In this document: piece after piece, positions 59,544-64,000 of the stretch
Numbering within the stretch: the first letter of the stretch is position 1
How the letters are laid out: every line of letters begins with the position of its first letter
Program-made: the position numbers and the translations under genes
The notes under the pieces: model-generated
Seen by the model: the letters and a program-made list of their open reading frames with translations, nothing else
Told to the model about the DNA's origin: nothing
Databases searched by the model: none
Source of the DNA: Mesorhizobium comanense
GTDB lineage: Bacteria > Pseudomonadota > Alphaproteobacteria > Rhizobiales > Rhizobiaceae
DNA: 64,000 bases
Reading direction: 5' to 3'
NCBI RefSeq assembly: GCF_005503535.1
Contig: NZ_SCNN01000022.1
Location: forward strand, 33,904-97,903

Positions 59544-60275
59544 TCAGGCGTTCTCGCGACGACGACCGCGTTCGCGATCACCACCACCGCTGCCGCCATG
59601 TGCGTTGTCACCTTCGGTGGCGCGACGCTCCGATGCCATCGGGTCATGCTCGAGGATCTCGCCCTTGAACACCCAGACCTTGACACCGCAGATGCCGTAC
59701 GCCGTATTCGCTTCCGCCGTGCCGTAGTCGACATCGGCGCGCAGCGTATGCAGCGGCACGCGGCCTTCGCGATACCATTCCATGCGCGCGATTTCGGCGC
59801 CGCCCAGACGTCCCGAGCAGTTGATGCGGATGCCTTCGGCACCGAGGCGCATCGCCGACTGAACGGCGCGCTTCATGGCGCGGCGGAACGCGATGCGGCG
59901 CTCGAGCTGCTGGGCGATCGACTGGGCAACCAGCGTCGCATCGATCTCGGGCTTGCGCACTTCGACGATGTTGAGGTGCGTTTCGGACTTCGTCATCTCC
60001 ATCAGCTTCTTGCGAAGCTTTTCGATGTCGGCGCCCTTCTTACCGATGATCAGACCCGGACGCGCGGCGTGGATGGTGACGCGGCACTTCTTGTGCGGGC
60101 GCTCGATCACGACCTTCGAGATGGCGGCCTGCTTCAGCTCCTTCTCGAGATACTTGCGGATCTTGATGTCTTCATGCAGCAGCTTGCCGTACTCGCCGGT
60201 GTTCGCGAACCAGCGCGAATCCCAGGTCCGGTTGATGCCGAGGCGAAGACCGATCGGATTGACTTTCTGGCCCAT
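59544..60275 (-). CDS. rpsC: 30S ribosomal protein S3
   Basis: Lines the mRNA entry tunnel. The 243-aa protein has an N-terminal MGQKVNPIGLRLGINRTWDS, a KH domain with GLIIGKKGADIEKLRKKLM, and the C-domain RRMIAFR-like QLERRIAFRRAMKRAVQSAM. A Gly/Arg/Glu-rich tail (HGGSGGGDRERGRRRENA) extends it beyond the E. coli protein. Its start shares one base with the rplV stop. Confidence 0.98.
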   Translation of the reverse strand: MGQKVNPIGLRLGINRTWDSRWFANTGEYGKLLHEDIKIRKYLEKELKQAAISKVVIERPHKKCRVTIHAARPGLIIGKKGADIEKLRKKLMEMTKSETHLNIVEVRKPEIDATLVAQSIAQQLERRIAFRRAMKRAVQSAMRLGAEGIRINCSGRLGGAEIARMEWYREGRVPLHTLRADVDYGTAEANTAYGICGVKVWVFKGEILEHDPMASERRATEGDNAHGGSGGGDRERGRRRENA

Positions 60276-60664
60276 TATGCGGCCTCCCCTTTTTCTTCGA
60301 CTTCACGAACGACGATCGTGAGGTGCGAGAACGGCTTCTCGATGCGGCTGGCGCGACCACGGCCACGAGCGTGGAACCGCTTCATGACGATCGACTTGCC
60401 GACATAGGCTTCCGCCACCACCAGCGCATCGACATCGAGGTCGTGGTTGTTTTCCGCGTTGGCGATCGCCGATTCCAGCGTCTTCTTGACCGTGCCGGAA
60501 ATCCGCTTGGCCGAGAATTCGAGGTCGGAAAGCGCTGTCGCGACCTTTTTGCCGCGGATCAGCGCGGCAACCAGGTTCAGCTTCTGCGGGCTGATACGGA
60601 TCGTGCGCAGAACGGCGCGCGCTTCGTTGTCAGCAAGCCTGCGCGGAGCTTTGGCCTTGCCCAT
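60275..60664 (-). CDS. rplV: 50S ribosomal protein L22
   Basis: Reaches into the exit tunnel wall; known macrolide-resistance site in the beta hairpin. The 129-aa protein has AVLRTIRISPQKLNLVAALI, a helix ending SAIANAENNHDLDVDALVVA and the hairpin KRFHARGRGRASRIEKPFSH. It follows rpsS after 2 bp and overlaps rpsC by 1 bp. Confidence 0.98.
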   Translation of the reverse strand: MGKAKAPRRLADNEARAVLRTIRISPQKLNLVAALIRGKKVATALSDLEFSAKRISGTVKKTLESAIANAENNHDLDVDALVVAEAYVGKSIVMKRFHARGRGRASRIEKPFSHLTIVVREVEEKGEAA

Positions 60665-60666
60665 GA

Positions 60667-60945
60667 TTATTTCCTCTTCGCCTTCTTATCCGCGCCGTGA
60701 CCGTAATAGGTCCGCGTCGGAGCGAATTCACCGAACTTATGACCGACCATGTCCTCGTTCACGGAGACGGGAACATGCTTCTGGCCGTTGTAGACACCGA
60801 AGGTGAAGCCGACGAACTGCGGCAGGATGGTGGAGCGGCGGCTCCACATCTTGATCACCTCATTGCGACCACCTTCACGAACCTTGTCCACCTTCTTGAG
60901 AAGGTAGCCGTCGATGAAGGGGCCTTTCCAAATAGAACGAGTCAC
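60667..60945 (-). CDS. rpsS: 30S ribosomal protein S19
   Basis: A head protein with S13. The 92-aa sequence TRSIWKGPFIDGYLLKKVDK, WSRRSTILPQFVGFTFGVYN and HVPVSVNEDMVGHKFGEFAP is unmistakable. It lies 16 bp after rplB and 2 bp before rplV. Confidence 0.98.
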   Translation of the reverse strand: MTRSIWKGPFIDGYLLKKVDKVREGGRNEVIKMWSRRSTILPQFVGFTFGVYNGQKHVPVSVNEDMVGHKFGEFAPTRTYYGHGADKKAKRK

Positions 60946-60961
60946 TTGGCGTTACCTCTTC

Positions 60962-61795
60962 TTAGCTCTTGCGCTGATGGCGCGAGCGCAGGATGAACTT
61001 GTCGGTCGCCTTGTTGGACCGCGTCTTCTTGCCCTTGGTCGGCTTGCCCCACGGGCTGACCGGATGACGGCCACCGGAGGTGCGGCCTTCACCACCGCCA
61101 TGCGGATGGTCGACCGGGTTCATGGTCACGCCGCGGTTGTGCGGGCGCTTGCCGCGCCAGACCGTGCGGCCGGCCTTGCCGTCGTTGATGTTGCCGTGGT
61201 CGGGGTTCGACACGGCGCCGACGGTAGCCATGCAGGAACCGTGAACGACGCGCTGCTCGCCCGAGTTGAGGCGCAGGATCGCCATGCCCTGGTCGCGGCC
61301 GACGAGCTGGGCGTAGCCGCCAGCCGAACGGGCGACCTGGCCACCCTTGCCCGGCTTCAGCTCGATGTTGTGGACGATCGTGCCGACCGGCATCGAGGCC
61401 AGCGGCATCGCATTGCCCGGCTTCACGTCGACCGCTTCGCCGGCCACGATCTTGTCGCCGGCGGCAAGGCGCTGCGGGGCGATGATGTAGGACAGCTCGC
61501 CATCGTCATACTTGATCAGCGCGATGAAGGCGGTGCGGTTCGGATCGTATTCGATACGCTCGACCGTGCCGACAACGTCGAACTTGCGGCGCTTGAAGTC
61601 GATGATGCGGTACGAACGCTTGTGACCACCGCCGATGAAGCGGGCCGTGATGCGACCGTAATTGTTGCGGCCGCCCGACTTGGTCAGGCCTTCGGTCAGG
61701 CCCTTGACAGGCTTGCCCTTGTAGAGGCCCGAGCGGTCGACGATGACCAGCTGGCGGGTGCTCGGCGTTACCGGGTTGAATTTTTTCAGTGCCAT
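60962..61795 (-). CDS. rplB: 50S ribosomal protein L2
   Basis: Required for subunit association and peptidyl transfer. The 277-aa protein has FKRRKFDVVGTVERIEYDPN, GTIVHNIELKPGKGGQVARS and the essential C-terminal MNPVDHPHGGGEGRTSGGRH with the active-site-proximal His. Ends with TDKFILRSRHQRKS. Immediately downstream of rplW by 22 bp. Confidence 0.98.
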   Translation of the reverse strand: MALKKFNPVTPSTRQLVIVDRSGLYKGKPVKGLTEGLTKSGGRNNYGRITARFIGGGHKRSYRIIDFKRRKFDVVGTVERIEYDPNRTAFIALIKYDDGELSYIIAPQRLAAGDKIVAGEAVDVKPGNAMPLASMPVGTIVHNIELKPGKGGQVARSAGGYAQLVGRDQGMAILRLNSGEQRVVHGSCMATVGAVSNPDHGNINDGKAGRTVWRGKRPHNRGVTMNPVDHPHGGGEGRTSGGRHPVSPWGKPTKGKKTRSNKATDKFILRSRHQRKS

Positions 61796-61817
61796 GTTCT
61801 TGTCCTCGCGGCCTTGC

Positions 61818-62111
61818 TCAGAGACCCGTCGCGACGTCGATCGACTGGCCGTCGGCCAGCGTCACAATCGCCTTCTTGACGTCGCTCTGGCGGCCGATCG
61901 TGCCGCGGAAGCGCTTGATCTTGCCCTTGCGGACAAGCGTGTTCACGGCCGTCACCTTGACGCCGAACAGCGCTTCGACGGCGGCCTTGATTTCCGGCTT
62001 CGACGCCTTCTTGGCGACGTTGAAGACGACCTGGTTCTGCTCGGAAGCCATGGTCGACTTTTCGGTGATCGCCGGGCTGACGATCACGTCGTAGTGACGA
62101 AGGTCGGTCAT
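61818..62111 (-). CDS. rplW: 50S ribosomal protein L23
   Basis: At the exit tunnel mouth, where trigger factor and SRP dock. The 97-aa protein has YDVIVSPAITEKSTMASEQN, VVFNVAKKASKPEIKAAVEA and FGVKVTAVNTLVRKGKIKRF. Its ATG overlaps the rplD stop by 4 bases. Confidence 0.98.
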   Translation of the reverse strand: MTDLRHYDVIVSPAITEKSTMASEQNQVVFNVAKKASKPEIKAAVEALFGVKVTAVNTLVRKGKIKRFRGTIGRQSDVKKAIVTLADGQSIDVATGL

Positions 62112-62728
62112 TTAAAGCGCTCCTCGAGAGCCTCGACGGCGGCCTTGGAAAGGACCAGCGTGCCGCGGCGCAGAATGTCGTAGACGTTGATGCCCTGGAT
62201 GGGCAGCACATCGATGTTGGGGATGTTGGTCGCGGCCAGCTTGAAATTCTGATCGAGCTCGGCGCCACCAATCACCAGGGCGTTGGTCAGGCCCAGCGTC
62301 GCGAAATTCGCGACCAGCGCCTTGGTCTTGGCCTCGGTCAGCTTCAGCTCGTCGACGATGATGATCGACGCGCTCTTGGCCTTGGCCGAGAGAGCATGCT
62401 TGAGGCCGAGCGCGCGGACCTTCTTGGGCAGGTCGTGCTCGTGGCTGCGAACGACCGGGCCGTGGGCCTTGCCGCCGCCGCGGAACTGCGGAGCGCGAGC
62501 CGAATGGTGGCGGGCGCGGCCCGTACCCTTCTGCTTGTACATCTTGGCGCCGGTGCGCGCGATCTCGGCGCGGCCCTTGGCCTTGTGCGTGCCCTGCTGC
62601 TTCTTGGCGAGCTGCCAGCGCACGACGCGCTGCAGGATGTCCTCGCGCGGATCAAGGCCGAAAATCTCCTCGGAGAGTTTCACCTTGCCGGCGTCCTTGC
62701 CGCCCAGCGTTGTGATCTTGAGATCCAT
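62108..62728 (-). CDS. rplD: 50S ribosomal protein L4
   Basis: Lines the exit tunnel; in enterobacteria it also represses the S10 operon. The 206-aa protein has the tunnel loop KGTGRARHHSARAPQFRGGG, LKHALSAKAKSASIIIVDEL and the C-terminal GINVYDILRRGTLVLSKAAV. Shares one base with the rplC stop and four with the rplW start. Confidence 0.98.
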   Translation of the reverse strand: MDLKITTLGGKDAGKVKLSEEIFGLDPREDILQRVVRWQLAKKQQGTHKAKGRAEIARTGAKMYKQKGTGRARHHSARAPQFRGGGKAHGPVVRSHEHDLPKKVRALGLKHALSAKAKSASIIIVDELKLTEAKTKALVANFATLGLTNALVIGGAELDQNFKLAATNIPNIDVLPIQGINVYDILRRGTLVLSKAAVEALEERFK

Positions 62729-63441
62729 TATTCCGCTCCCTCTGTGGCCGGAGCCTCATTCTTCGTGGCGACGCGGATCGCGGCGGGCTTCGGCGCGTTG
62801 GCCGGCAGCGCAACCTTGGCGGCGTCGCGAACCAGGATCCAGGCGCCCTTGACGCCCGGGACCGCGCCGCGGATCAGGATCAGACCGCGGTCGGCATCGG
62901 TCGAGACGATCTCGACGTTCTGCGTCGTGACGCGCGTGTCGCCCATGTGGCCGGCCATCTTCTTGCCCTTGAACACCTTGCCGGGGTCCTGGCGCTGGCC
63001 GGTCGAACCGTGCGTGCGGTGCGACACCGAGTTACCGTGGGTCGCGCGACCACCACCCATGTGGTGACGCTTGATGACGCCCTGGAAACCCTTGCCGATC
63101 GTCGTGCCGGTGACATCGACCTTCTGGCCGGCGACAAAATGGTCGACGGTCAGCTCGGCGCCGACATCGATCATGTTATCGGCCGAGACGCGGAACTCGG
63201 CGAGCTTCGCCTTCGGCTCGACGGAGGCGGTCGCGAAATGGCCGCGCATCGCCTTCGACGTGTTCTTCACCTTGGCGAGGCCAACGCCGAGCTGAACGGC
63301 GGTGTAGCCATTCTTCTCCTGCGTGCGCTGCGCCACGACCTGGCAGTTCTCCATCTGGAGAACGGTGACGGGAACATGTTCCCCGGCATCGTTGTAGATG
63401 CGGGTCATTCCCACCTTCTTTGCAATCACACCTGAACGCAT
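62728..63441 (-). CDS. rplC: 50S ribosomal protein L3
   Basis: An early-assembly protein reaching toward the peptidyl transferase centre. The 237-aa protein has MRSGVIAKKVGMTRIYNDAG, GFQGVIKRHHMGGGRATHGN and QDPGKVFKGKKMAGHMG. It is about 25 residues longer than E. coli L3 owing to an Ala/Pro/Glu-rich C-terminus (APKPAAIRVATKNEAPATE). Start at MRSGVIAKK; 12 upstream in-frame codons contain the ribosome binding site (AAAGGAATTGAACC). Confidence 0.97.
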   Translation of the reverse strand: MRSGVIAKKVGMTRIYNDAGEHVPVTVLQMENCQVVAQRTQEKNGYTAVQLGVGLAKVKNTSKAMRGHFATASVEPKAKLAEFRVSADNMIDVGAELTVDHFVAGQKVDVTGTTIGKGFQGVIKRHHMGGGRATHGNSVSHRTHGSTGQRQDPGKVFKGKKMAGHMGDTRVTTQNVEIVSTDADRGLILIRGAVPGVKGAWILVRDAAKVALPANAPKPAAIRVATKNEAPATEGAE

Positions 63442-63502
63442 CGGTTCAATTCCTTTAGAGTTCCGGGCCAGGGGCACCGCCCCTTACCGCGCTCTCATTC
63501 CC

Positions 63503-63811
63503 TTAGAGCTTGATCTCGACGTCGACGCCGGCGGCCAGATCGAGCTTCATCAAAGCATCGACGGTCTGCGGGGTCGGATCGACGATGTCGAGCAGACGCT
63601 TGTGCGTGCGCATCTCGAACTGCTCGCGGCTCTTCTTGTCGACGTGGGGCGACCGGTTAACCGTAAACTTCTCGATCCGCGTCGGCAGCGGAATGGGACC
63701 GCGGACGTTGGCCCCGGTGCGCTTTGCGGTCGACACGATTTCGCGCGTCGAGGCGTCGAGCACCCGGTGATCAAACGCCTTCAGGCGGATGCGGATATTC
63801 TGTCCGTTCAT
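63503..63811 (-). CDS. rpsJ: 30S ribosomal protein S10
   Basis: A small-subunit protein and transcription antitermination factor (NusE). The 102-aa length is universal; NGQNIRIRLKAFDHRVLDAS, VRGPIPLPTRIEKFTVNRSP and the RLLDIVDPTPQTVDALMKLD end are diagnostic. It is the first gene of the S10 operon, 69 bp after tuf. Confidence 0.98.
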   Translation of the reverse strand: MNGQNIRIRLKAFDHRVLDASTREIVSTAKRTGANVRGPIPLPTRIEKFTVNRSPHVDKKSREQFEMRTHKRLLDIVDPTPQTVDALMKLDLAAGVDVEIKL

Positions 63812-63880
63812 GCGTCAATTCCTTGTTCTGGCGCGGCGCGGGCAACTACCGCGCCCGCGACAGATCGGTTTAAGTCCAAA

Positions 63881-64000
63881 TTACTCTTTGATGGTGACGA
63901 CGATGCCGGCACCGACGGTGCGGCCGCCTTCACGGATGGCGAAGCGCAGCTTCTCTTCCATGGCGATCGGCACGATCAGCTCGACATCGACCGTGATGTT
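63881..64000 (-). CDS. tuf: Elongation factor Tu, C-terminal fragment cut by the window edge
   Basis: The last 39 codons of EF-Tu, ending MEEKLRFAIREGGRTVGAGI then VVTIKE and TAA, are visible; the rest lies beyond the window. The FAIREGGRTVGAGVV-type motif at domain III is unique to EF-Tu. Its place upstream of rpsJ is the normal str-S10 junction. Confidence 0.96.
   Translation of the reverse strand, partial: NITVDVELIVPIAMEEKLRFAIREGGRTVGAGIVVTIKE

Overview
The window is a GC-rich, gene-dense alphaproteobacterial chromosome segment, most likely Mesorhizobium or a close relative in the Rhizobiales. The evidence is: glnB-glnA (GSI) and a separate eukaryote-type glnII (GSII), both with sigma-54 promoter sequences; a continuous tuf-S10-spc-alpha ribosomal block that lacks rpmJ and runs into degP, rarA and a DUF930 gene; ATP12, DUF1203 and DUF779 proteins; Omp25/31-like barrels; and rhizobial-type palindromic intergenic repeats. 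No tRNA, rRNA, CRISPR array, prophage or insertion sequence was seen. The genus is an inference from gene content.

Layout, left to right. 0-18 kb is mixed metabolism: 5-formyl-THF cyclo-ligase, a divergent AsnC regulator and alanine dehydrogenase, a tandem-duplicated outer-membrane barrel protein, DUF1203, an OmpA-like protein, a tightly overlapping cysK-alaX-sseA-GNAT operon, an SDR, an alpha/beta hydrolase, an RhlE-like helicase with a variant motif II, a propionyl-CoA carboxylase beta chain, the NAD(P)HX repair enzyme, and glnB-glnA.

18-28.5 kb is the main accessory locus, a two-partner secretion operon on the minus strand. It has a giant tpsA exoprotein (TPS signal, GLUG-type repeats, then MBG/YDG repeats with a core of nearly identical 243-bp DNA units) and its TpsB pore. 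The tpsA promoter and signal-peptide region has a decayed, frameshifted second copy just past the 3' end of tpsB, so the operon is flanked by diverged direct repeats. This is the most unusual structural feature in the window.

28.7-42.3 kb holds an APC permease, TetR regulator and DmpA peptidase cluster, glnII, a small protein, an MHS-type MFS transporter with a large periplasmic insertion, ATP12, a DMT transporter and RluC-type synthase pair, CrcB, and an aldehyde dehydrogenase/DUF779 module. The module lies next to a GAF-Fis regulator, with a perfect 24-bp palindrome between the regulator and the dehydrogenase.

42.4-49 kb holds a polytopic membrane protein and an LpxO-like hydroxylase (possible envelope modification), DUF930, rarA and a Do-type periplasmic protease. 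From 49.1 kb to the right edge the minus strand carries the ribosomal super-operon in the order tuf (partial), S10, spc including secY and adk, and alpha, ending with rpoA-rplQ and a terminator.
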